Below, in pieces: positions 1-7,333 of a DNA stretch of 24,911 bases. Below the pieces are notes generated by a model. That model was not told the DNA's origin. It saw nothing but the letters and a program-made list of their open reading frames with translations, and did not search any database. The position numbers and the translations under genes were made by a program. Source of the DNA: NIOZ-UU13 sp049287505. Lineage in GTDB: Bacteria; Planctomycetota; Phycisphaerae; Sedimentisphaerales; Anaerobacaceae. Position 1 is the first letter of the stretch; each line of letters begins with the position of its first letter. The stretch covers positions 1-24,911 of the forward strand of contig JBAQFY010000307.1 in the NCBI GenBank assembly GCA_049287505.1, given 5' to 3'.

Positions 1-1
1 T

Positions 2-2215
2 CCTCCTGTTGCCCCGATTTTGATGAATGATGGACAATGGCACCATGTTACGGGCACCTGGGGCGACGCAAATGGTAATGTGAACCTGTACTTGGACGGC
101 AATCTTTTACAACAGGCGACCTACACAACACCCAGCTATCCGCTTACCAACATTTATCTGGGCCAGATGGCGGATGGCGGGCGTACTTACAACGGCTTGC
201 TTGATGACGTGCAAATCTATGGTGGGGCGTTGACGGCGGATGAGATTCAAATCGTTATGGCAGGTGGTGAAATCCTGAGTCTTGCTGCTGCTTTGCCCGA
301 ACCTGCTAATCAGGCAGCAGAAGTGCCCCGAGACGCAGCTCTTAGCTGGATGGCAGGAGACAAAGCATACACACATAATGTGTACTTCGGAACGGTTTTC
401 GACGATGTCAACCAAGCCGGCATAACCGAGCCAAGGGGCGTGCTGGTCAGTGAAAACCAGGACGATGCTACTTATGCTCCCCCCGACCTTCTCGAATTCG
501 GCAGGACCTATTACTGGCGGGTCGATGAAGTCAATGCTCCGCCCGACACCGCAGTCAATAAAGGCAACGTCTGGAGCTTTACGACAGTCAATTTCATTGT
601 TGTGGACGATTTCGAGCACTACAGTGACTATCCACCCGACGATATATTTAGTACCTGGACAGACGGATATGGCGTAGAGACAAACGGCGCTATGGTTGGT
701 TATGATGAGCCGGATTTTGACGCCGGAGAGCATTTCGTTGAGACCACAATTGTCCACAGCGGCAATCAGTCGATGCCGTACTTCTACGACAACAATATGA
801 AATATTCAGAAGCCCAGAGGCCGTTAAGTGGTTCGGCAAGGGACTGGACCAGGGATAGTGTTATAAATCTCTCGCTGTGGTTTAGAGGCAATCCGGCGTA
901 TGTCGGCGGCTTCTCAGAAGGGCCGACCGGAACATATACGATGACCGGCTCCGGCGCAGACATCTGGGGCGGCTCCGACCAGTTCCACTTCGCCTTCAAG
1001 CAGGTTACCGGCGCAAGCGCGATTATTGCAAAAGTCGAGAGTCTTGACAACACAGACCCTTTTGCCAAGGCCGGTGTGATGATTCGCGATACGCTTGAGC
1101 CGGAGTCGAGCAACGTGGCGGTGTTCGTTACTACTGAAAACGGCGTTCGCTTCCAGTACCGTAACACCGCCGGGGGGACCACGGATAGGTTTTTCACAGA
1201 GGGCATTACCACACCTCAGTGGGTGAAATTGGAGCGTACGGCAGGTGGACTTGTCAGGGGGTATTATTCAGAGGACGGCGCTACGTGGACGCGGTTCGAT
1301 TTAATACAAGTCCGCATGGACATGCCCATCTACGTAGGCCTGGCAGTAACCAGCCATAACGCTGCTCTTGCATGTGAGGCCAAATTCTCCAATGTCAGCT
1401 TCCCCAATATCAGTGTTGAGCCGCAGTGGATAGACCAGGACATCGGCATGCAGAGCAACAAGGCCGAGCCGATGTATGTGGCTTTGTCCAACAGCACCGG
1501 TGAGCCTGCTGTGGTCTATCACGGTGACCCCAACGTAGCAGTGATAGATACTTGGACTCAGTGGATTATCCCCCTGCAGGGGTTTGCAGACCAGGGCCTG
1601 AGCTTAACCGATGTTGACAGGCTCGCTATTGGCTTCGGCACCAAGGGCGATACGACAAAGGCCGGCGGTTCAGGTACAATGTACTTTGATGATATTCGGC
1701 TGTATCGGCCGAAGCCGGCTGAGGAGCCGGTGTCGGTGACGATTGAAAACTTCAGCTTTGAGCTGCCCGGAACAGAAAAGCAGTTAGGCTTTGACAACGT
1801 CCCCGGCTGGAACACCGATGGCCCGCCCGCCGACTCGGGAGTAGAAACGGGATATACACCCACTGACGGGGATTGGACCGCTTATTTAATGAGCGGTGAC
1901 CCCTCGGTTTGGCAGTTGACCGACCGTACGATTGCGGAAGGTGACGTTCTTGAAATGAGAGTGGATGCCAGGATTACCTGGGCGGCTACGACTTTACAGA
2001 TGACTCTCTATTACGATGACAACGGCACCAGAGTTCCGGCTGCGACCGCCGAAGTAATCCTTGCTGACACAATGCAGGAATATACACTGTCGTTTTCAGC
2101 CAACGATATTCCGGAATCAGTCGGTCACAAAGTTGGTATTGAATTTACCAATGTAAGTACCGGTGATACATGGATTGGTTTGGATAATGTACGTCTTGCT
2201 GCCTCGACTGAGTGA
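2..2215 (+). CDS. LamG/jelly-roll secreted multidomain protein, 3' part (5' end outside window)
   Basis: The frame is open to the left edge, so the N-terminus is missing; 738 codons including the stop are visible. Order seen: the end of a LamG/concanavalin-like domain (DGQWHHVTGTW, then LDDVQIYGGALTADEI); a fibronectin-like segment (YYWRVDEVN) at about 310-590; a jelly-roll segment starting VVDDFEHY and including LSLWFRGNP; an inserted domain at about 915-1450 that resembles DUF1349 (FAKAGVMIRD, GVRFQYRN); the rest of the jelly-roll (GSGTMYFDDIRLY); and a last beta-rich, carbohydrate-binding-like domain ending near 2210. Likely an extracellular glycan- or surface-binding protein of the kind planctomycetes carry in many copies. 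No catalytic motif is visible. It is paralogous to the gene at the right edge of the window. Stop is TGA. Confidence 0.85.
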   Translation, partial: PPVAPILMNDGQWHHVTGTWGDANGNVNLYLDGNLLQQATYTTPSYPLTNIYLGQMADGGRTYNGLLDDVQIYGGALTADEIQIVMAGGEILSLAAALPEPANQAAEVPRDAALSWMAGDKAYTHNVYFGTVFDDVNQAGITEPRGVLVSENQDDATYAPPDLLEFGRTYYWRVDEVNAPPDTAVNKGNVWSFTTVNFIVVDDFEHYSDYPPDDIFSTWTDGYGVETNGAMVGYDEPDFDAGEHFVETTIVHSGNQSMPYFYDNNMKYSEAQRPLSGSARDWTRDSVINLSLWFRGNPAYVGGFSEGPTGTYTMTGSGADIWGGSDQFHFAFKQVTGASAIIAKVESLDNTDPFAKAGVMIRDTLEPESSNVAVFVTTENGVRFQYRNTAGGTTDRFFTEGITTPQWVKLERTAGGLVRGYYSEDGATWTRFDLIQVRMDMPIYVGLAVTSHNAALACEAKFSNVSFPNISVEPQWIDQDIGMQSNKAEPMYVALSNSTGEPAVVYHGDPNVAVIDTWTQWIIPLQGFADQGLSLTDVDRLAIGFGTKGDTTKAGGSGTMYFDDIRLYRPKPAEEPVSVTIENFSFELPGTEKQLGFDNVPGWNTDGPPADSGVETGYTPTDGDWTAYLMSGDPSVWQLTDRTIAEGDVLEMRVDARITWAATTLQMTLYYDDNGTRVPAATAEVILADTMQEYTLSFSANDIPESVGHKVGIEFTNVSTGDTWIGLDNVRLAASTE

Positions 2216-2231
2216 GCCGGTTGCTCCTATG

Positions 2232-2422
2232 CTGTTATTAGAAAGTTTTTAGACGGTCAAAACGATTTGTCATTCCCGCGAAACCTGTCCTGAGCAGAGT
2301 CGAAGGAGCGTGAATCCGGATTTTTTGCTCTGGGCACCTGCTCCCCGCTTTCGCGGGGACAAGTTTACCCCTGCGGAAGCAGGGGCAGGGGTGACATCGT
2401 CGATTTTTGCTTTCCGCAACAG
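2232..2422 (-). repeat. Palindromic dispersed element, family 1, long copy
   Basis: Read on the minus strand this matches the element at 9977-10125 over most of its length: the same 12-bp end (CTGTTGCGGAAA at 2411-2422), then the CCCCTGCTTCCGCAGGGG hairpin and the TCCCCGCGAAAGCGGGGA hairpin. It differs by a replacement near 2282-2308, where a TCCTGAGCAGAGTCGAAGGA hairpin sits, and by a diverged far end where only CTGTT (2232-2236) remains. It fills the gap between the LamG gene and the prepilin gene. Confidence 0.8.
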
Positions 2423-2478
2423 ATACTAAATAAGCAAGGTCGGTTCAGAAAACACTCGAATACGGGAGAAAATCTATT

Positions 2479-3414
2479 ATGCGTTTACGGAAAGGTTTTA
2501 CCCCGTTAGAAATTAAGATTTCCGATTGGGAAAGCGGAAGATTTCCCGAAAGACACGGGGAAACAGACGTCCGGCAACAACGCCGGAGTTTTCTCCGAAA
2601 GGAGTCCTTAGGACTAACTGGGTTTACCTTAATTGAGCTTTTGGTAGTAATTGCCATTATTGCGCTGTTGATGGCGATATTGATGCCAGCACTGCAGCGA
2701 ATAAGGAAGCAGGCAAAAACGGTTATGTGTCAGTCCAACCTCAAACAGTGGGGCACTATCTTTGCGATGTACACGGACGGCAACAACGGCAATTTTAACA
2801 CGCGCACGGGCAACGGCGGCCGATGGATGGACGCAATGGTGGATTACTACATTAGCACCGAAGACATACGCCTTTGTCCTCTGGCCAAAAAACTCGCGAA
2901 CCCGGAAATGACCAGCGGCATCGATTGGTGGGGCGGCATTTTTTTAGGCTGAGGAAAGATTCCTTCCTGGGATTCCGGAGGAGGGCGTACAGTAGGTTTC
3001 TACGGCAGCTACGGGGTAAATGGCTATATATATGTGCCGGGGGACAGCACGCTTTATGGAAAACCGGCCGAAAGGTTCTGGAGAACTCCTAATGTCAGGG
3101 GTGCAGCCGGCATACCGATGTTCCTGGATTGCTATTTCTGGTGTGGATGGCCGGACGATGACGACACTCCTCCGGAATACGATGGCTGACAGAATCGCAG
3201 TGATGCAGATGCAATGAACCGTTTCTGCCTCAACCGCCACGAAGGAAGTATAAATGCCATTTTTCTGGACTACAGCGTGCAAAGAGTGGGGTTGAAGCAG
3301 TTGTTCTCGCTCAATTGGCATCGCGGTTTCAACAAAGCCAATGCCTGGACTACCGCTGGCGGTGTCCTCCCGGCCGACTGGCCCAAATGGATGAGTTCTT
3401 TCAGGGACTACTGA
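2479..3414 (+). pseudogene. H-X9-D prepilin-type protein with two in-frame TGA codons
   Basis: One reading frame runs from ATG 2479 to TGA 3412-3414 (312 codons) but is cut by TGA at 2950-2952 and at 3187-3189. Sequence on both sides of each stop is coding and stays in the same frame. The mature N-terminus GFTLIELLVVIAIIALLMAIL is a classic type IV pilin/pseudopilin helix. Downstream, NRHEGSINAIFLDYS has the H-X9-D spacing of planctomycete prepilin-type proteins, and the end is DWPKWMSSFRDY. The leader is very long: processing after Gly48 would leave 48 residues, and they include an earlier pilin-like start (KGFTPLEIK, residues 5-13). Part of that leader is a dispersed repeat. Either a recently inactivated gene (two Trp-to-TGA changes are plausible) or one needing UGA read-through; TGA ends other genes here, so I favour decay. 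Confidence 0.7.
2591..2621 (-). repeat. Family 2 palindromic repeat inside the prepilin leader
   Basis: On the minus strand these 31 bases match 8184-8214 at 29 of 31 positions, with the near-palindromic core AGTCCTAAGGACT. Here the repeat is read in frame and encodes about residues 38-48 of the prepilin, just before the GFTLIE cleavage site. Confidence 0.85.
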
Positions 3415-3524
3415 AAATAACCGCCGCGCAGAAAGATACGAGCGACTTGGCATACAGCCCGGCAAAGCAGTGATAGTAGAATAGCTCCTGTTTTTTTGCT
3501 CGATAAAAAGACTTGAATTTCCCA

Positions 3525-4211
3525 TTAAATCAAGCGTTGCGGGTTTTGCAGTTCATCCGTAATGAAACTGAGAAACTCGGCGGCACATACTTCGTTCACG
3601 ACCCTCCGGTCAGCCGCAAGAGACAGGCTGACAATTTTTCGCACCGTCATTTTATTATTTTCGCAGACGACTGTGTGTACGACATTACCAACAGCCAATA
3701 TAGTGCTGGCCGGCGGCGGAACAATCCCCAAAAAAGAGTCAATGCCATATACGCCAAGATTGCTCAGCGCTATAGTTTCGCCTTCTATATCCTCAAGTGT
3801 CAATTGATTATCACGTGCTTTATCGGTCAGCAATTGTTCCTCACGGGCAATTTCCGGTAGTGTTTTTTCTCCGGCGTCCTTCACCACCGGCACAACAAGG
3901 CCCTGCGGAGCATTAACCGCAAAGCCAACATTCACACGTTCGGCAATCCTTATCTTGTCATCGTCAAATCGACCTACCACAAGAGGATATTTTTGCACCG
4001 CCAGGCCCAGAGCACGAATATAGAAAGCATTCGTGGTTATTTTAACTCCCAGCGACTTTCTAAGTTTGGGCCGAATGGCCATAAGTTCAGTAATGTCCGC
4101 TTTCGACCCAACGTAAAAACAGGGCTTGCTCAGCTTGGACTTTAACATCCTTTCGCCGATGAGCTTCTGGATTCTGGTCAGCGGGATATGCTTTTTCGTC
4201 GGGTTATCCAA
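3525..4211 (-). CDS. Stand-alone 2-oxoacid dehydrogenase E2-like acyltransferase core, altered active site
   Basis: 228 residues corresponding to the C-terminal catalytic domain of lipoamide acyltransferases (E2 of pyruvate or 2-oxoglutarate dehydrogenase). Seen: IPLTRIQKLIGERMLKS, then TTNAFYIRALGLAVQKYP, NVGFAVNAPQGLVVPVV, and LSNLGVYGIDSF with PPPASTILAVG. The family has S-x-D-H-R-V-x-D-G near the C-terminus; here the region reads LSLAADRRVVNEVCAAEFL, so His is Arg, Asp is Asn and Gly is Glu. No lipoyl or E1-binding domain is present (full E2 is about 400 residues or more). The start is TTG at 4209-4211, the only usual start codon after an upstream TAA; a truncated older gene is possible. 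No E1 or E3 gene is near. It may be a non-catalytic or repurposed E2 fold. Confidence 0.8.
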   Translation of the reverse strand: MDNPTKKHIPLTRIQKLIGERMLKSKLSKPCFYVGSKADITELMAIRPKLRKSLGVKITTNAFYIRALGLAVQKYPLVVGRFDDDKIRIAERVNVGFAVNAPQGLVVPVVKDAGEKTLPEIAREEQLLTDKARDNQLTLEDIEGETIALSNLGVYGIDSFLGIVPPPASTILAVGNVVHTVVCENNKMTVRKIVSLSLAADRRVVNEVCAAEFLSFITDELQNPQRLI

Positions 4212-4235
4212 AGACGCCTCTATAGAAAATTCCGA

Positions 4236-4319
4236 CCCGCCACCGGCGGGTATGGATTAGAACCCAGCGTTGCTGGGTTGAATTCCGGTTCCTTAATTAA
4301 GGACCTAATCTAATCCATA
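4236..4319. repeat. Cluster of nested palindromes (cruciform-like)
   Basis: Four inverted repeats are packed together: CCCGCC/GGCGGG (4236-4249); a 10-bp outer stem TATGGATTAG (4251-4260) with CTAATCCATA (4310-4319); and inside it AACCCAGC/GCTGGGTT (4261-4279) and the palindrome TCCTTAATTAAGGA (4290-4303). As RNA or single-stranded DNA this folds as a three-way junction beside a small hairpin. It lies just upstream of the E2-like gene on its strand. Confidence 0.75.
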
Positions 4320-4739
4320 ATGTAATACCAAATACGCATTTTCCCAAGGATTTTTTTGCACGTCTAAAGGCTTGAGTACCATTCAGAGGTAAATTTATTT
4401 AGCAAAGTCCACCAGAAATAACAATAGTTGATGCTGGTAAGATTATCAATCTCCGGACAAATGGAGACTGCGTCATAATCGGTGAATATACTTCAATATT
4501 CCGCTTTTTTTTATTTTTATCTTCCCAAAAGCGCTGTTTTGTCATATACTCTGCATAAATTCAGCTTTATACTTTGGAAAGTCCAGCGATGTTAGCTGGT
4601 AAAGAAAAATAATCTTTTTTAATGTGCTTATTTGGGGCATTTGTTAAAATACATGGATGTTGTAGCATTATGGTGAGCAAGGGTAGCCGAATGCTGGAAT
4701 AAACAATTAAGGTTAAATTTTAAAAAAGAGGGAATCGAA
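4320..4739. other. AT-rich intergenic region upstream of the RRM gene
   Basis: No coding frame and no clear repeat is visible. It must hold the promoter and any long leader of the RRM gene at 4740, but I cannot point to convincing -35/-10 boxes. Confidence 0.5.
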
Positions 4740-5081
4740 GTGAATATTTATGTGGGAAATTTGTCAAACCAGACTACTGAAGATGACTTGCGTCAGGCTT
4801 TTGAGGTTTTTGGCCAAGTCGAATCTGTCAATATTATAAAGGACAGGTTTAGCGGTGAATCCAGAGGGTTCGGATTCGTGGAAATACCCTCTAAGCAGGA
4901 AGCACAAAAGGCTATCGAAGAAATGAATGGCAAGGACTTGATGGGACGAGCTATAAATGTCAATGAAGCTCGCCCCAAAACTGACCGCCGTGACGGCAGG
5001 AGCGGTAGCGGTCGTGGCGGTGGGCGGGGCGGTCGTGGCGGTGGCAGTGGCGGCGGCGGTGGCGGCGGTCGTCGATACTAA
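4740..5081 (+). CDS. RRM-domain, glycine-rich RNA-binding protein
   Basis: 113 residues. A single RNA recognition motif fills residues 1-80: RNP2 is IYVGNL (residues 3-8) and RNP1 is SRGFGFVEI (about residues 41-49). A Gly/Arg/Ser-rich tail follows, made largely of GGxGG and RGG-like units. This is the layout of small bacterial and plant glycine-rich RNA-binding proteins that bind single-stranded RNA and are often cold- or stress-induced. The start is GTG, supported by GAGGGA at 4728-4733 six bases upstream; it places RNP2 at the extreme N-terminus as usual. It stands alone, with a 528-base upstream gap. Downstream, GTAACGT/ACGTTAC and GAGAG/CTCTC dyads could help end transcription, but neither is a strong terminator. 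Confidence 0.95.
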   Translation: MNIYVGNLSNQTTEDDLRQAFEVFGQVESVNIIKDRFSGESRGFGFVEIPSKQEAQKAIEEMNGKDLMGRAINVNEARPKTDRRDGRSGSGRGGGRGGRGGGSGGGGGGGRRY

Positions 5082-5335
5082 CAATCCCGTAACGTTAAAA
5101 AATTGGGTTCACGTTACTGCTCATTCAACAATAGTGGATTAAAAGAGAGCCACCATAGAATGACAAACCTCTCTCATTTTGCAGCAAAAAGGGCAAAATA
5201 GAGGAGCTATCGGTATGCTTTCAAATAGCTTTTCTACAGTTTTTCGTCTTCATTAAGAGTTCGAGCTGTATAGCCCTTAAATGTTTTTCTGGAAATATCG
5301 TTTAAGGAAGTCTTTTCCACTCCAGCCCATACTAA

Positions 5336-5409
5336 TGGGCGATACAGGACTCGAACCTGTGACCTCACGGGTGTGATCCGTGCGCTCTAACCAACTGAGC
5401 TAATCGCCC
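5336..5409 (-). tRNA. tRNA-Val (anticodon CAC)
   Basis: The minus strand folds as a full cloverleaf: acceptor GGGCGAT/ATCGCCC with discriminator A, D arm starting TTAGCTCAGTTGGTTAGAGC, anticodon stem CACGG/CCGTG with loop ATCACAC (anticodon CAC, reading GUG valine codons), and T loop GGTTCGAGTCC. CCA is not encoded. It lies downstream of nikR on the same strand, separated from it by repeats. Confidence 0.96.
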
Positions 5410-5411
5410 TG

Positions 5412-5471
5412 TACTACTCTGCCCCCACGGCTTGCTGGTGCAAGCCGGCAGTGGGGGCTACGTAGCACGAG
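5412..5471. repeat. Family 3 repeat, copy with a swapped central hairpin
   Basis: The flanks TACTACTCTGC and GCTACGTAGCACGAG match the other family 3 copies (17809-17843, 22728-22762, 23378-23414). The centre, which reads CGAAGTA elsewhere, is here a strong hairpin with outer stem CCCCCAC/GTGGGGG and inner stem GGCTTGC/GCAAGCC. It sits between the tRNA and nikR and might also slow transcription, but no T-run follows. Confidence 0.75.
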
Positions 5472-5490
5472 CTAAGTTTCCAAAATTCGA

Positions 5491-5546
5491 TTGATGATTA
5501 AAAATTATAAATCGTCAATCGCAAATCGTCAACCGCAAATTAAGTT
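5491..5546 (+). repeat. Heptanucleotide tandem repeat (core TCGTCAA/TCGCAAA)
   Basis: Eight 7-base units in register, the central four being TCGTCAA, TCGCAAA, TCGTCAA and CCGCAAA. The array runs across the nikR stop codon (5540-5542), so the last codon of nikR lies in the repeat. Confidence 0.75.
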
Positions 5547-5956
5547 GCCATAACATTGAGACGCCCTAATTTAACACCCTTCATGCTCAATATGCTTTCC
5601 GCCACCTTATTGATTTCGCCGGCTTGTCCTCGAAGCACAATCACCTCCAGACAATCGTGCTCATCCAGGTGAACGTGCAGAGAAGAAATCACCTGCAGAG
5701 ACGAACCCAGAGTATGCGTATGTTGCAGGTCTATCAGCCTGTCCGTGAGCTTTGTCGAGTGATGGTCGTAAACCAGAAATACAGCAGCGACCGCCTTGGC
5801 TTTTGGGTCACCGAGCCGCTCTTCGCTTAATTGCCGGCGCACAAGGTCGCGTATCGCCTCGGACCGGCTCTGATAGCCCTGCTTGGCAATAAGCCCATCG
5901 AACATCGAAAGCAGCTCTTTATCAAGCGACACCCCTATACGTTCAATTCGGTTCAT
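5540..5956 (-). CDS. nikR: NikR-type nickel-responsive transcriptional regulator
   Basis: 138 residues from ATG at 5954-5956, chosen over the longer frame because MNRIERIGVSLD is the usual NikR start and a GGGAA motif lies just upstream. The N-terminal ribbon-helix-helix DNA-binding domain (residues 1-50) contains GYQSRSEAIRDLVR. The C-terminal ACT-like domain has the nickel ligands in family order: a His in QHTHTLG, the pair in LHVHLD, and the Cys in HDCLEVIVLRG, matching E. coli His76, His87, His89 and Cys95. NikR tetramers bind an inverted repeat when loaded with Ni2+ and usually repress nickel uptake. The natural target here is the Ni/Co importer at 16948-19827. No copy of the importer promoter motif is visible in front of nikR itself. 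Confidence 0.92.
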   Translation of the reverse strand: MNRIERIGVSLDKELLSMFDGLIAKQGYQSRSEAIRDLVRRQLSEERLGDPKAKAVAAVFLVYDHHSTKLTDRLIDLQHTHTLGSSLQVISSLHVHLDEHDCLEVIVLRGQAGEINKVAESILSMKGVKLGRLNVMAT

Positions 5957-6009
5957 TTTTGTTCCCTTTATTGAGCTTTGCACTGTTAAAACAACCCAGG
6001 GTGGCACCC

Positions 6010-6070
6010 CAGCCTGTCAGTCATAAGGACTCCGCCGTAAGGCGTCCTGTGGACTTACGGAGAAGCGGGC
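6010..6070 (+). repeat. Family 2 palindromic repeat, copy with internal insertion
   Basis: The ends CCTGTCAGTCATAAGGACTCC and TTACGGAGAAGCG match the copy at 8184-8216, but 21 extra bases (about 6034-6054, starting GCCGTAAGGC) separate them. It lies upstream of nikR on the minus strand. Confidence 0.75.
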
Positions 6071-6440
6071 GTATCCGCCTCAAACTTGTTTGGGGGTGTT
6101 CTTAACCCCTTTGCTCGTAACATAGATTACCTGCTCAGCTAACAGATTAGGTGCAAATCGTACCAGGCTAAACCGTGTTTTAATCAACGGTATTCTCTTT
6201 TCCATCTTGACACCAATCAAGTATATCCGAAAACTTCCCCCTGTAAAGCCAAACAACACCCGCCTCAAAATGCTGTAGCCAGGTTTTCTCCTTCGAACTT
6301 GCCCAAATACTAAAGAATTAAACGCCCTACGTCCGATACTAAACTATACGTAAACTTACAAACTAACACGGAATTTTGAGACAGGTTAGAAAGCATGTTC
6401 AAACGGAAACTCATACCTCAGCAGTTACGGATTATCCTAA
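6071..6440. other. Intergenic region without convincing genes
   Basis: A 62-codon minus-strand frame at 6080-6268 has no recognisable motif or ribosome-binding site and I do not call it a gene. The stretch just before 6441 has no clear promoter boxes. Confidence 0.4.
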
Positions 6441-7172
6441 ATGGACAGAATTCAGGTCATACAATATCTACTAAGAGAAATTGACGGAAAGACGTACCTG
6501 GAGATTGGTGTCGAGTATGGCAAATCCTTCTGCCCCATAGTGGCACAAAGAAAAATTGCAGTCGATCCTGTTCCGGCAAGCACTCAGGTACGAGCCCATC
6601 TACTTCAACATCTAAAAGCTACTTATTATCAAACAACAAGTGATGATTTTTTTGCCCAAAAAGGTCATATTTTTGATGAGAAAAAAATTGACGTTGCGCT
6701 TGTAGATGGTTTACACACATACGCTCAGTCTTTAAGAGACGTCGAAAATTGTCTCAGACACCTAAATACAAATGGCCTTATAGTTATACATGACTGCAAT
6801 CCCCTCACAGAGTCAGCCGCCGCATCTTGGACATCTCTTGGTTCACCTGAATCTGTCAACTGGATTTGGAACGGGGACGTCTGGAAAACGATTGCATATC
6901 TCCGTTCCTGCCGCGATGATATTAATGTGTTTGTGCTCAATTGTGATTTTGGCTTGGGAATTATAAGAAAAGCTAAGCCCGAAAGTATGCTTAATCTTTC
7001 TCCTGCACAAATTGATGAAATGACTTTCAAAGACTTGGAAAACAACAGAGAAAAAATCTTAAATCTTAAAAGTCAGGAATATCTTTTTGAATTCATCAAA
7101 AAGAGCCCCCTTCTGCAGGCTGCTGGTAACTTACTAATGAGCGATTCGTTTCCCACCCAATGCAAACTTTGA
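6441..7172 (+). CDS. Class I SAM-dependent methyltransferase-like protein (Methyltransf_24 type)
   Basis: 243 residues. The Rossmann signature is at the N-terminus: YLEIGVEYGKSF (about residues 19-30) is the SAM-binding glycine loop, IAVDPVP is the acidic strand-2 end, DVALVDGLHTY (about 86-96) is the strand-4 motif, and GLIVIHDCNP (about 112-121) follows strand 5. The DGxHxY and HDCNP motifs are typical of the Methyltransf_24 group, often found beside sugar or O-antigen genes; the acceptor cannot be told. The C-terminal third is unassigned. No good Shine-Dalgarno sequence precedes ATG 6441. The gene stands alone. Confidence 0.85.
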   Translation: MDRIQVIQYLLREIDGKTYLEIGVEYGKSFCPIVAQRKIAVDPVPASTQVRAHLLQHLKATYYQTTSDDFFAQKGHIFDEKKIDVALVDGLHTYAQSLRDVENCLRHLNTNGLIVIHDCNPLTESAAASWTSLGSPESVNWIWNGDVWKTIAYLRSCRDDINVFVLNCDFGLGIIRKAKPESMLNLSPAQIDEMTFKDLENNREKILNLKSQEYLFEFIKKSPLLQAAGNLLMSDSFPTQCKL

Positions 7173-7245
7173 AATTAGAACAATAACGCTTTAAGCAAGT
7201 TTGTTTCCTAACTGCCGTATGACATCAATCATCATTTCTTTTGTG

Positions 7246-7333
7246 ACGGCTGGTGATATAGTGCTCATATCGATGCAGATGAGACTCCCTCTTACTGCTT
7301 CGATTATGCTTTAGCCGTCTGTTTATATCACCT
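7246..7333. repeat. Two crossing inverted repeats (pseudoknot topology)
   Basis: GACGGCT (7246-7252) pairs with AGCCGTC (7314-7320), and GGTGATATA (7253-7261) pairs with TATATCACC (7325-7333). The arms are interleaved, so a transcript could form an H-type pseudoknot but not a simple hairpin. The last arm overlaps the stop region of the membrane protein gene at 7323. Confidence 0.6.

Noticed and set aside
2939..2945. Frameshift at the T-run in the prepilin gene
   Set aside because: The downstream coding sequence is in the same frame as the upstream part, so the interruption is a stop codon, not a frameshift.
2950..2952. Selenocysteine codon in the prepilin
   Set aside because: No SECIS-like stem loop is evident after the TGA and pilins are not known selenoproteins; a Trp-to-stop change is simpler.
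2944..3525. 193-codon minus-strand frame opposite the prepilin
   Set aside because: It is antisense to clear prepilin coding sequence and has no recognisable motif.
5412..5471. Hairpin as an intrinsic terminator after nikR
   Set aside because: Strong stem but no T-run on either strand; it fits the repeat family better.
6080..6268. 62-codon minus-strand reading frame
   Set aside because: No family features, no ribosome-binding site, and it lies next to a repeat; more likely chance.
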